A stretch of DNA of 64,000 nt. It comes from Corydoras sp. C115. Its lineage: Eukaryota; Chordata; Actinopteri; Siluriformes; Callichthyidae. Position 1 is the stretch's first letter; each line of letters begins with the position of its first letter. A model generated the notes under the pieces. It saw only the letters and a program-made list of their open reading frames with translations, had not been told where the DNA came from and did not search any database. The translations under genes were made by a program, and so were the position numbers. Of this stretch, positions 1 to 11,565 are shown one piece after another. The stretch covers positions 411,001 through 475,000 of the forward strand of contig JAFMOC010000172.1 of assembly GCA_019802505.1 (NCBI GenBank). The letters are read 5' to 3'.

Positions 1-860
1 CCACCATCAGTATCACCACCATCACCTCCACCATCAATATCACCACCATCAGTATCACCACCATCACCACCACCATCAGTATCACCGTCACCGCTATCAC
101 CACCACCATCAGTACCACACCATCCACCATCATCACCACCACAGTATCACCATCACCTCCACCATCAATATCACCACCATCAGTATCACCACCATCACCA
201 CCACCATCAGTATCACCACCATCAGTACCACGACCATCGCCATCAACACCACCATCAGTATCACCGTCACCGCCATCACCACCACCACCATCAGTATCAC
301 CACCATCAATATCACCACCATCAATATCACCACCATCATCAATATCACCACCATCATCAGTATCACCACCACCATCAGTATCACCACCATCATCAGTATC
401 ACCACCATCAGTATCTCCGCCATCACCACCATCATCAGTATCTACACCATCAGTATGACCACCATCGGTATCACCACCACCACCATCAGTATCACCACCA
501 TCATCACCACCATAGTCAGTACCACAACTATTACTACCACCACCAGCACCACCATCAGTATCTCCGCCATCACCACCATCATCAGTATCTACACCATCAG
601 TATCACCACCATCAGTATCACCACCACCACCACCACCATCAGTATCACCACCATCATCACCACCATAGTCAGTACCACAACCATTACTACCACCACCAGC
701 ACCACCATCAGTACCACCACCATTACCAGTACCATCAGTACCATCAGTACCACTATCAGAACCAATACCAGCATCCCCGCCATCAGTACCACTATAAGTA
801 ACAGCACCAGCATCACCACCATCAGCACCACCACCATCAATACCAGTATCAGTACCACCA
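1..860. repeat. CAC/CAT minisatellite (CACCATCAGTATCAC-type units)
   Basis: Degenerate tandem units of CACCACCATCAGTATCAC run from the window edge to about 860. Open frames on both strands (Thr/Ile/Ser or Met/Val-rich) come from repeat composition and are not genes. Confidence 0.9.
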
Positions 861-1768
861 TGAACCGCCTAAAATCCACAGAATTCACAAGTCACAATTG
901 TTGTCAGCCCTTTTATTTTTGAGTATAAGAAACATATAAATACAAAATGTGGACACAAAAAGAAACACATCTCTAACATCCCGTTCAGAGTGTGTTATTT
1001 TATTGAATCCTTACTTTGCAGCTGTAACAACTTTCACATTTCTGGGAAGATTTTTTTCACAATCGCCTTTCTAGTTCATCCCAAAGGTGATGGATGGGGT
1101 TGAGGTCGGGCTTCAGGTGCCGGCCAGAAATTCGCTTCTCCACCAAAAACACCTGCCTTTTTAATTTTAATAATAATTAATAATTACTATATCGCTCAAA
1201 TGTCTACATGTCTGACTCCCCTTTAATTAAAAAGAACCGATGATCACTATCAAAACATCGGCGTCGCGGTTCCGTCAGTCGCTTCACAGTTTAGCGTCAC
1301 CTCCAAACTTCTTTAATGAGTTACATAACACAAAGTCAGAAGTCCGGGGCAGAGCCGTACCGCGGTACACAATCGATTTCTGAATATTCATGACCTCGTT
1401 AGCCGTCCTCGCTTCACCGCCATTCTATATTTAAATAAGGCCGGGAGATTAGCGATGCGAAAATGCTAATGATTTAGCGATGATTTAATTCCCTCTTATG
1501 ATAATTACAGAAATGCAGTGAGTTTTATATTGAAGCTTTAAAGTCGTATAAAAGCACAAAATGTGTTTCATAATACAGACCCATTCTCCCCCCTCCTCTC
1601 CCCCCCCCCCCCGCGCTTTTTATCCCTCTGAAGACTATTAGCATTAGCATACATTATAGCTCACCTGTTTCATTTACACAGAAACATTTCCATAATGTAC
1701 ACACACACATCACTGATGTTAAATTCTGTAACACCACAGGTTAAAATAAACTCAGCCTGACCCTGGTT

Positions 1769-1802
<34 letters not shown>

Positions 1803-2405
1803 ACCAACTTAGTGTTTAATACAGTAATGGGCTTTTAGCTACAGTTAGCCACTAGCCGCGGTGCGGTACATGTTTAAAAGTGTTATTATTAATATTAATG
1901 CAGTTTTGACTAAAACACACATTCCATGCACCAACTTTGTCGGATTACTCTGATTATAATGTGGGGCAAAACATTGCAGGGTCAAATGGCACTCTCCCCG
2001 TTAGCGCTACGCTACACTGGAAAGCGTACTTACTGCGAAAGAGGAGCAATTTAGATAATTTGTTCGCTGATGTATAAAACTCAGCATATACAGGACAGTA
2101 TGTTACATAAACTCTTATATTCCACATAAGGTCTGAGGCGGCTTTGTCTTTAATTTGGAAAAAAACTCTAATGTGTTTGTAACTATAACATATACTGTAA
2201 CTTAAGTTCTACCGCATGGTTCTAACCACTTATCTTCGAAAACTCTCTGCCATGTTACTGGGCCTGCTGAGACTCTCTGTACAGGGCACTATAATGCACA
2301 AGAGTACCAGAACTAAACCCAGAACCAGGCCACTATTCCGTTACTTCTCCACCCCCATGCTGTATAGTTGACTGTTTTTTTTTTTTTTTTGGTATATAAA
2401 AAAGG
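861..2405. other. Non-coding DNA
   Basis: AT-rich, no supported gene. About 1060-1130 (GTTCATCCCAAAGGTGATGG and following) resembles the internal part of a common fish MITE. A C/T-rich run lies near 1590-1615, a CA run at 1773-1801 and a T run near 2374-2390. Confidence 0.5.
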
Positions 2406-2407
2406 CA

Positions 2408-2757
2408 GGGCGGCACGGTGGCTTGGTGCTTAACACGTTCTCCTCTCAGCACTAGGGATTCCTGGTTTGAATCCCCATCTGGGTGGTTTCCATGTTCTCC
2501 CCGTGTCCACGTGGGTTTCCTCCGGGTTCTCCGGTTTCCTCCCACTGTCCAAAAACATGGATCAAGTCAATTGAGTTCTCCAAAATTGCCCCATATAGAG
2601 TGTTTGTGTGAGTGAGTATGTGCCCAGCGATGGATTGGCGCCCTGTCCTGGGTGTATCTGCCCAGCGCCCGAAACGTTCTCCCCAGGATGGGCATGGGGA
2701 ACCCCCCCCCCCCGCGACCCTAATAGAGGATAAAGCGGGAGCTAATGAATGAATGAA
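2408..2757 (+). mobile_element. V-SINE-like copy
   Basis: Sense copy: GGCGGCACGGTGGC head, box A-like GGCTTGGTGC, box B-like GGTTTGAATCC, the V core (TCCTCCGGGTTCTCCGGTTT) and a GAAT tail. Confidence 0.9.
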
Positions 2758-3055
2758 TTACAACACGATAGATAAGTGGTTAGTATGTTCTCCTCTCAGT
2801 GTTAGGGATTTCCGGGTTCGAATCCCAATCTGGGTGGAGTTTCCATGTTCTTCCCGTGTCCGCGTGGGTTTCCTCCGGGTTCTCCAGTTTCCTCCCACAG
2901 TCCAAAAACATGGATCAAGGTCAATTGAATTCTCCAAATTGCCCATGCGGACACAGGGAGAAAATGGAAACTCCACCCAGATGGGGATTCGAACCGGGAA
3001 ATCCCTAGTGCTGAGAGGAGAACATGCCAAAGCACTAAGCCACCGTGTTGTAATT
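2758..3055. mobile_element. Foldback V-SINE (two heads facing outward)
   Basis: A sense SINE half (2758-2943) runs directly into an antisense half (2944-3055) with no tail on either. The outer ends TTACAACACG and CGTGTTGTAA are themselves inverted. Confidence 0.8.
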
Positions 3056-4165
3056 GTGGGACTAAATGAAACCCCCACATAACTTATTAAGGGGTGGATC
3101 TCAATACTTGATGGAGTGTTTAATCTGATGGTGACGCGAACCTTTTTCTTCCAGGACGAATGGATTTGTGGCCTCGGGCCGTCAAACACAAATAGAACTT
3201 GCTAGAACGCTTTCCGGTAGTGCACTCAGCCGTCGGCTCCCTAGTGCGCACTACAGCTGGCAGTCACGCGCCTCACTGACGGAGCCATGAGAGACATTTA
3301 ATTTCTCATTGCAGGAGTCGAGCCGCTGGAGATCTCTCCACTTTCCAGAAGTCCTTTTTACTGCAAACTTTATGGGTTCTGCTCATTTTTATATCCAATA
3401 AGCTCGCGGGCAGACAGGTAGCCCGGGCAGGAAGCGCGCCCGACGTCGGGGGGCCACGACTTCCTCCCCGAGACGCGTCCCGGCCCTGTTCCAGGACGAG
3501 GCGAGATTTGTGTGACATTTCGTCAGGAGGACATCAGGAGATAAAATGTCACTTAGGATAATGTCCTCGCCCTTAAGGTGCGAATTATATTTGGCTGATT
3601 TATAATCTGTGAATTAGGGACTCACTCATTTTCTAATTTAATTCCATCTCCAATGGAAAAATGTTCACTCTGAGCTAAATTGGCGAATAATGTCGCTAAT
3701 TCAAATGCAGATGAAATTTCCATTCGGTGCCGGTGATTGACGAGTCCCCGGTGCCCCGTTGGCGTAATAACGGAAGCGGCCGAGGGAAAGGTAGATATTT
3801 CACACTGGCGGCGCCCCATCATGCGCTGGTTTAATAGTGCCTCTGCCCTTCCTCCTCGCGCCACGCGTGTCTGAGGCGCGGCCTTCTCTCCCCGCATCCT
3901 GTTATGTTCTTTATATTCCTCCCCAATAGGACGGCAGTCAGAGAAACTGCACCGGTTGATTTAATGAAGGGTAAATGTCAAGGTAATTAGGTGGCGGCGT
4001 GGGTTAAAAGCAGCTTTAAATTCTCCGCCGGTGAACGGTGACATTCTCACGCTTAAGAACGTATAAAAATGCAGTAAATAAAAAGCTCCCGTACGGCTGA
4101 GCCTCTCACCCGCCGTCCGAAGCTCCATCCGCCATGACGTTCGGTTTCCACCAGAGCAGAAATGG
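3056..4165. other. Unique non-coding DNA, possible conserved element
   Basis: No gene recognised. 3390-3490 is GC-rich; 3500-3960 is mixed-composition unique sequence with homeobox-like AATTA/TAAT cores. Conservation cannot be judged here. Confidence 0.35.
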
Positions 4166-4378
4166 AAGAGGGCGTGTTCTCCTCTCGGCGCTAGGGATTC
4201 CCGGTTCGAATCCCCATCTGGGTGGAGTTTCCATGTCCTCCCCGTGTCCGCGTGGGTTTCGTCCGGGTTCTCCGGTTTCCACCCACAGTCCAAAAACATG
4301 GATCAAGGTCAATTGAGTTCTCCAAATTGCCCCATGTAGAGTGTGTCTGTGTGAGTGAGTGTGTGCCCAGCGATAGAT
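4166..4378 (+). mobile_element. V-SINE-like copy, 3' truncated
   Basis: Sense head through V core, broken at CCCAGCGATAGATTGATAG. It is followed by a 75-bp block that also occurs at 5.73-7.47 kb. Confidence 0.8.
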
Positions 4379-4455
4379 TGATAGTTCTAGTGTATAATGG
4401 TGCCCATCATTGCCCACGATTCTGTTTCCTCTAGTTCCAAAACCTCAAGTGTTCT

Positions 4456-4742
4456 CATCTGGGTGGAGTTTCCATGTCCTCCCCGTGTCCACGTGGGTTT
4501 CCTCCGGGTTCTCCGGTTTCCTCCCACAGTCCAAAAACATGGATCAAGGTCAATTGAGTTCTCCAAATTGCCCCATATAGAGTGTGTTTGTGTGAGTGAG
4601 TGTATGCCCAGTGATAGATTGCCCCCCTGTCCTGGGTCTATCTGCCCAGCGCCCGATGTTCTCCCCTGGATGGGCATGGGGAACCCCCCCCCCCTCGCGA
4701 CCCTAATAGAGGATGAAGCGGAAGATAATGGATGGATGGAAT
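4456..4742 (+). mobile_element. V-SINE-like copy, 5' truncated
   Basis: Begins at CATCTGGGTGGAG and continues to a GATGGATGG tail. Probably one element with 4166-4378, split by the inserted block. Confidence 0.8.
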
Positions 4743-5575
4743 GGACATCACCCCCCCCCCCCCCCCCCCCACTGTAGAGTGTTGTACCTTATGATTTTTG
4801 TGATTTGTATTTTGTGATTCAGCTCCAGTGGAATTGTGGGATAGCGCGGTGTAAGCATTATAAAGCGGGAACATTTAGTCGGAACCTATAGATCTGATCT
4901 GAGCCACAATGCGACCGCTTCCGCCGTTCTGCCCCTGGCTAGAACTCAGCCCCGGCTAAACTCATTTCGGACGGAATTAATGCGATTAATTGTGGAACAA
5001 ACTCGGCACTAAGCGAGCCGACTAATTTTGCCTGTTTTTTTTTTTTTTTCTTTTTTTTTTTGCGCGAATTATTAAATTATTAATGTGGGAGAAAATGTGC
5101 CATATGCTCCCGCCACATCCATCCACCCGCTCAGACAGAGGAATAGCTCAGAAGAGCCGAGGAAGATATACTGCCCTGTTAATCAGAGCTGGACCAGATT
5201 GGGGGTGGGAGGGGTTAATTACACTTCAAGCAACCCCGAGGGTAAGAAGGGAGGAAAAAAAAAAAAAAAAAAAAGAGGCTTACAAGCCTTTATTTGGAAA
5301 GTGTTTAAAATCTGACAGACAGGGTTCGTATCAGATCGTACGGGGTTCCAATTTAATTCTTTTCGGGTTCTGGTTGACATTTAGAGCTGAAGCTGGAATA
5401 CGGCACTCATCGGTCAAAAGTCAAATGGTCCAAGTACCCAAAATGCACAGGGCACCCAGTACCCAGCTTCCTCAGTTCTTCGGTTAGTCAATGAGGAATG
5501 TGTCCACTGGGATGTCACCTGGTTTTCCTACTCTACACTTCCCAATATTCCTAATGTTACATGCCCAGTGTCCAC
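4743..5575. other. Unique non-coding DNA
   Basis: C run at 4750-4770, T runs near 5034-5060, A run near 5256-5275. A mixed-composition stretch at 4890-5010 contains GATTAATTG. No gene seen. Confidence 0.4.
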
Positions 5576-5800
5576 TGGACTCAAGTGGTGCCAATTAGTT
5601 CCAGTGCTTAGTACCAAATGTCCTAGGTCCCAATTAAAGAGTGTTCTCTGTGATTCTAGTCTTCCTGCTTGAAGTTCCAGGTATTTTAAGCATTTTGGCA
5701 CCAGTGTTGCCAGTGCTTGATCATTCTAGTGTCTAATGGTGCCCATCATTGCCCAAAATGCTGTTTCCTCTAGTTCCAAAACCTCAGAGATCTCATATCT
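5576..5800. repeat. Source-like copy of block B
   Basis: Sequence from CAAGTGGTGCCAATTAGTTC through TTCCAAAACCTCAG recurs three times inside the SINE array at 6.4-7.5 kb. This copy is not interrupted by SINE sequence. Confidence 0.75.
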
Positions 5801-6140
5801 CTCATATTTACCAATTTCTTTAGTACTTATTGTTGGCAGTGGGTGTTGTTTGTAGTATTGGATGGTATTAGGGCTTAATGTTTCCTGTGTACTATGTACT
5901 TAGTGCCCAATCGTTTCAGTACTTAAAGTTCATTGCCCATTGATTTGAGTATTGAATGGCGTTGGGGCCAAATGGGGCCAGTGATCAATGCTGCCAGTTT
6001 CCAGTGTTTCCAACACCATATCTGCCGGGTTCAATTCTGCAAGTTCACAAGGTTCCCAGGGCCCACTGTTACTCTGGCCTAATGCACCAGGCGCCAAAAA
6101 TCCTGGAACTTAATAATTTTGCCGGTCTGTATTTCCAACC

Positions 6141-7706
6141 GGCGGCACGGTGGCTTAGTGGTTTAGCACGTTCGCCTCTCAGCGCTAGGTATTCCCGGTT
6201 CGAATCCCCATCTGAGTGGAGTTTCCATGTTCTCCCCGTGTCCGCGTGGGTCTCCTCCGGGTTCTCCGGTTTCCTCCCATGGTCCAAAAACATGGATCAA
6301 TTCTCCAAATTGCCCCATATAGAGTGTGTGTGTGAGTGAGTGTGTGCCCAGCGATGGATTGGCGCCCTGTCCACGTCGCCTCCCAGCGCCCGAGACGTTC
6401 TCCCCTGGATGGCTGGGGAACACAAGTGGTGCCAATTATTCCAGTGCTTAGTCGAATGTTCTAGGTCCCAATTAAAGAGTGTTCTCTGTGATTCTAGTCC
6501 TCCTGCTTGAAGTTCCAGTATTCCCAGTGTTCCCACTTTTAAGCATTTCGGCACCCGTGTTGCCAGCGCTTGATCGTTCTAGTGTCTAATGGGCCCATCA
6601 TTACCCAAAATGCTGTTTCCTCTAGTTCCAAAACCTCAGTGTTCTCATATCACCCGGTTTCCTCCGGGTTCTCCGGTTTCCTCCCACAGTCCAAAAACAT
6701 GGATCAATTCTCCAAATTGCCCCATATAGAGTGTGTGTGTGTGTGTGCGTGAGTGTGTGCCCAGCGATGGATTGGCGCCCTGTCCTAGGTGTATCCTCCC
6801 AGTGCCCGAGACGTTCTCCCCTGGATGGGCATGGGGAACACAAGTGGTGCCAATTAGTTCCAGTGCTTAGTACCAAATGTTCTAGGTCCCAATTAAAGAG
6901 TGTTCTCTGTGATTCTAGTCCTCCTGCTTGAAGTTCCAGGTATTCCCAGTGTTCCCACTTTTAAGAATTTCGGCACCAGTGTTGCCAGTGCTTGATCGTT
7001 CTAGTGTCTAATGGTGCCCATCATTACCCAAAATGCTGTTTCCTCTAGTTCCAAAACCTCAGTGTTCTCAAACCCGGTTTCCTCCGGGTTCTCCGGTTTC
7101 CACAGTCCAAAAACATGGATCAATTCTGCCCCATATAGAGTGTGTGTGTGAGTGAGTGTGTGCCCAGCGATGGATTGGCGCCCTGTCCTGGGTCTATCTG
7201 CCCAGCGCCCGAGACGTTCTCCCCTGGATGGGCATGGGGAACACAAGTGGTGCCAATTAGTTCCAGTGCTTAGTACCAAATGTTCTAGGTCCCAATTAAA
7301 GAGTGTTCTCTGTGATTCTAGTCCTCCTGCTTGAAGTTCCAGGTATTCCCAGTGTTCCCACTTTTAAGCATTTCGGCACCAGTGTTGCCAGCGCTTGATC
7401 GTTCTAGTGTCTAATGGTGCCCATCATTACCCAAAATGCTGTTTCCTCTAGTTCCAAAACCTCAGTGTTCTCAAACCCGGTTTCCTCCGGGTTCTCCGGT
7501 TTCCACAGTCCAAAAACATGGATCAATTCTCCAAATTGCCCCTTATAGAGTGTGTGTGTGAATGAGTGTGTGCCCAGCAATGGATTGGCGCCCTGTCCTG
7601 GGTGTATCTGCCCAGCGCCCGAGACGTTCTCCCCTGGATGGGCATGGGGAACCCCACCACGACCCTAATAGAGGATAAAGCGGATGATAACGAATGAATG
7701 AAGGAA
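6141..7706 (+). mobile_element. V-SINE expanded by three inserted B blocks (tandem array)
   Basis: SINE head 6141-6420, then [B block + SINE core] units beginning at 6420, 6838 and 7241 (418 and 403 bp apart), ending with a normal SINE tail. Flanking TATTTCCAACC occurs just before the head (6130-6140) and just after the tail (about 7707-7717), so one SINE was inserted first and expanded later. Confidence 0.8.
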
Positions 7707-7717
7707 TATATTTCCAA

Positions 7718-8451
7718 CCTTTATAGTTGCCTGTTATTCCCATGATTCCATGCGCCAATATGGAATGTTTCTTGCAGTCAGTGTTCATTGTACCTTGTAT
7801 TGCAGGGCCCTCAAGGTCAGCAGTGTTAAAATGATCTCTCTTTCTCTCTGTGTCACTCTATCTGTGGAGTGATTCCTGAACTGCTATGATGAGCAGTGAT
7901 CTCATAATCATGCTGCAGACGGGAAGAGAAGCAGCACCATCTAGTGTTTCAGCCCGAATTCGACTCAGGAGCTTCGCAGAGGTGATGCTGTGAGAGATGA
8001 GCATGGGCTCTACAGTCTCAGGCGTCGGGGTTGATGATGCTGAGGCCTCAGAGATGAGTTGGGATGAGTGAGGAGTGGATGGGAATGAAGCTGAGGAGCT
8101 CCGATTCGTCCGGGTATTTAGGATCAACTGAGCGCCACGATGAACGATTGCATTTCAATTTCAGTTTTCCTGAATTCATTCATCTGAATTCCACACGTGT
8201 TTTATTTAAGGTGTGTACGAAAGCCGTGAACGGACACCCACTAATCAATAAGAGGAAGCTGAAAGTGAAACGTATGTAAATGTTGCAGACGCATCAACCG
8301 TGCTGTCGATGTTCTCGGTGAGTCAGAGTCAGATGTGGGAGTTTTCCATGTAATTCAGCACCCTGTGTTTTATTATTGGGTGCTTTGCATTTCCTGGTGC
8401 TAAACAAATTCAGATTATACATGCAAAAGCACAGCTCTAACACGACACTGT

Positions 8452-8491
<40 letters not shown>

Positions 8492-9078
8492 CTACAACCA
8501 AGCATTATCATTCAGAAAACCCGGATTTTTTAACATTTTTTTTGTCTCCGCGTCAGAATAATGTCCTACTTTTAACCCTAAACCCGGTGTGTTTCAGTCC
8601 TCCGTTACATCAGCCTTGTACTAGAACCCGCTCGGTTCTGCGTTCCACGGGCCCATTACTTCTAATGTGCAGCATTTCCCTCTGACCCGTGTTTTCTGTG
8701 GCCTATTTTTCCCAGTCCCCCGTGTTTGTAGTGCTTAATGTTCGCATGGCATCACAAGTGGCCTTCAGACACAGCGAAGAACATGAACCCAAATGGAACA
8801 CGAAGCTTCTATTCAAATTAAAAAATCATCAATTATCATCCAAAGAGATTTAAAGGGATTTTTCTCTAATGTTCCAGGGACGTGCTGGGTCACTGTGTCT
8901 CCTCGTGAAGACGGAGGCTGGGATTATATTCAGACTGCATCAGATTTGAGTGAGCGGTGAGTTAAACATGCCGTTTACACACAACTCTGACCTGAGAGCT
9001 GTCCGCTTCCTTCATCTGATCGCCTCATTAGCCTGGTTGCCAGAGATTTGAAGGTTGGGCAGTAATTATAACATCAAT

Positions 9079-9119
<41 letters not shown>

Positions 9120-9308
9120 CACATCAAAACAAATTTCTTAATTGTCATTGTGATTAAAGGAGCTATAATAACTGTGTGTGTGTGTGTATGTGTGTGTGTG
9201 TGTGAGAGTGAAAGGTCAAAGCCCTCTGACTTACACTTATTGTTGTGTAACAGCACACCTGCTGCAAGGAGCTATATTGTTTGGGTTTTATTTGGGATTG
9301 CAATTCAT
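7718..9308. other. Non-coding DNA with CA microsatellites
   Basis: CA runs at 8455-8490 and 9080-9116 and a TG run at 9174-9202. The remainder is unique sequence; 7860-8130 is open on both strands but resembles no protein I know. Confidence 0.45.
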
Positions 9309-9656
9309 TCATTCATTCATTATCTTCCGCTTTATCCTCTATTAGGGTCGCGGGGGTGGGGGGGGTTCCCCATGCCCATCCAGGGGAGAACGTTTTGGGC
9401 GCTGGGCAGATACACCCAGGACAGGGCGCCAATCTATCGCTAGACACACACTCACTCACTCACACACACTCTATATGGGGCAATTTGGAGAACTCAATTG
9501 ACTTGATCCATGTTTTTGGACTGTGGGAGGAAACCGGAGAACCCGGAGGAAACCCACGCGGACACGGGGAGAACATGGAAACCCAGATGGGGATTCGAAC
9601 CGGGAATCCCTAGTGCTGAGAGGAGAACATGCTAAACCACTAAGCCACCGTGCCGC
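9309..9656 (-). mobile_element. V-SINE-like copy
   Basis: Antisense, full length, flanked by the 13-bp direct repeat TGGGATTGCAATT. Confidence 0.93.
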
Positions 9657-9695
9657 CCTGGGATTGCAATTATAAAGGGAATTTTATACACAATC

Positions 9696-10044
9696 GGTGG
9701 CATGGTGGCTGAGTGGTTTAGCACGTTCGCCTCTCAGCACTAGGGATTCCTGGTTCGAATCCCCATCTGGATGGAGTTTCCATGTTCTCCCCGTGTCCGC
9801 GTGGGTTTCCTCCGGGTTCTCCGGTTTCCTCCCACAGTCCAAAAACATGGATCAAGGTCAATTGAATTCTCCAAATTGCCCCATATAGAGTGTGTGTGTG
9901 AGTGAGTGTGTGCCCAGTGATAGGTTGGCGCCCTGTCCTGGGTGTATCTGCCCAGCGCCCGAAACGTTCTCCCCTGGATGGGCATGGGGAACCCCCCCCA
10001 TGACACTAATAGAGGATAAAACTGAAGATAATGGATGGATGGAT
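9696..10044 (+). mobile_element. V-SINE-like copy
   Basis: Sense, full length, with a GGATGGATGG tail. Confidence 0.9.
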
Positions 10045-10189
10045 CGTCCTCAGTCCACTAAGGGGTTAAAAACTCGAGCAGCACTCGAGCACCACCCCCA
10101 CCACCACATCAGTGCCACTGCAGGACTGACAGCTGAGTTTGATAGCATTAACTTGTTAATAAATATTAAAATCTATGGCATGTTTGATG

Positions 10190-10232
<43 letters not shown>
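10190..10232. repeat. (TG)n microsatellite
   Basis: About 20 TG units. Confidence 0.95.
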
Positions 10233-10234
<2 letters not shown>

Positions 10235-10650
10235 TTTGCATTACTGCTCTCTTTGTTTATTTGTATAGATTGAAGGTTAAGTTTGCTGTTCAGTGATAAC
10301 ATCCAGATGTAAATGTATAAATCGGTTCTACTTCTGGTGCCGGACTCTTATCTCGTCGCACGTCGCGCTGGTTAATGGCGACACATTTGCATTCTGCTTT
10401 TGCATCCCAATTCTGATGTTTCTGAAAATTGCAAATTCCACAAATGCTGCAGTGAAGGTAACAATACTGTGCTGGCAGTACGGCACGGGAAGCCTGATGA
10501 ATGTCCCCGTGTTCCACACCCACGCATCACAGCTGCTAGACAGTGATGTCACAACATCGAGAGTCACGATATTCCTACTTGAGATCATGGGAGTCGATGG
10601 GAATATGGGAAAATAATCTGCGCCGGGTGATGCTGCACCTGCATCAACTA

Positions 10651-10990
10651 TTCATTCATTCATCATCTCCCGCTTTATCCTCTATTAGGGTCGCGGTGGG
10701 GTTCCCCATGCCCATCCAGGGGAGAACGTCTCGGGCGCTGGGCAGATACACCCAGGACAGGGCGCCAATCCATCGCTGGGCACACACTCACACACACACA
10801 CAGACACACTCTATATGGGGCAATTTTGAGAATTCAATCGACTTGATCCATGTTTTTGGACCGTGGGAGGAAACCGGAGAACCCGGAGGAAACCCACGCG
10901 GACACGGGGAGAACATGGAAACTCCACCCAGATGGGGATTCGAACCGGGAATCCCTGGCGCTGAGAGGCGAACATACTAAACCACTAAGC
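10651..10990 (-). mobile_element. V-SINE-like copy, head shortened
   Basis: Antisense. Flanking repeats CCTGCATCAACTAT and CCTGCATGAACTAT differ at one base. Confidence 0.9.
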
Positions 10991-11212
10991 CTGCATGAAC
11001 TATATCTTTAAAAAAAACATGGGTTTGAGTCACTGGTATGGTGAACCGGGTCATGGCAGTGTTTAATTAGCATGTTCTCCTTCACTCCTTTCAGAAGGAT
11101 TATGACCTTCCCCAAACTGTTCGCTCTCACAAAGCGGGACATCTGTGTAAAAAGAATAAAAACACCCGAATTCATTACTCAAACGGTGCGTAGTTTTTAT
11201 ATAATTAAATTA

Positions 11213-11491
11213 TTGGCGACACGCTGGCTTAGTGGTTTGGCATGTTCTCCTCTCAGCGCTAGGGATTTCCAGGTTCGAATCCCCATCTGGGTGGAGTTTC
11301 CATGTTCTCCCCGTGTCCACGTGGGTTTCCTCTGGGTTCTCCGGTTTCCTCCCACAGTCCAAAAACATGGATCAAGTTAATTGAATTCTCCAAATTGCCC
11401 CATATAGAGTGTGTCTGTGTGAGTGAGTGTGTGCCCAGCGATGGATTGGGCGCCCTGTCCTGGGTGTATCTGCCCAGCGCCCGAAACGTTC

Positions 11492-11535
<44 letters not shown>

Positions 11536-11565
11536 CAACCCTAGTAGAGGATAAAGTGAAAGATA
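11213..11565 (+). mobile_element. V-SINE-like copy with long C tract
   Basis: Sense, with ATATAATTAAAT on both sides. Its internal C tract is expanded to about 42 bases (11,492-11,534). Confidence 0.85.
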
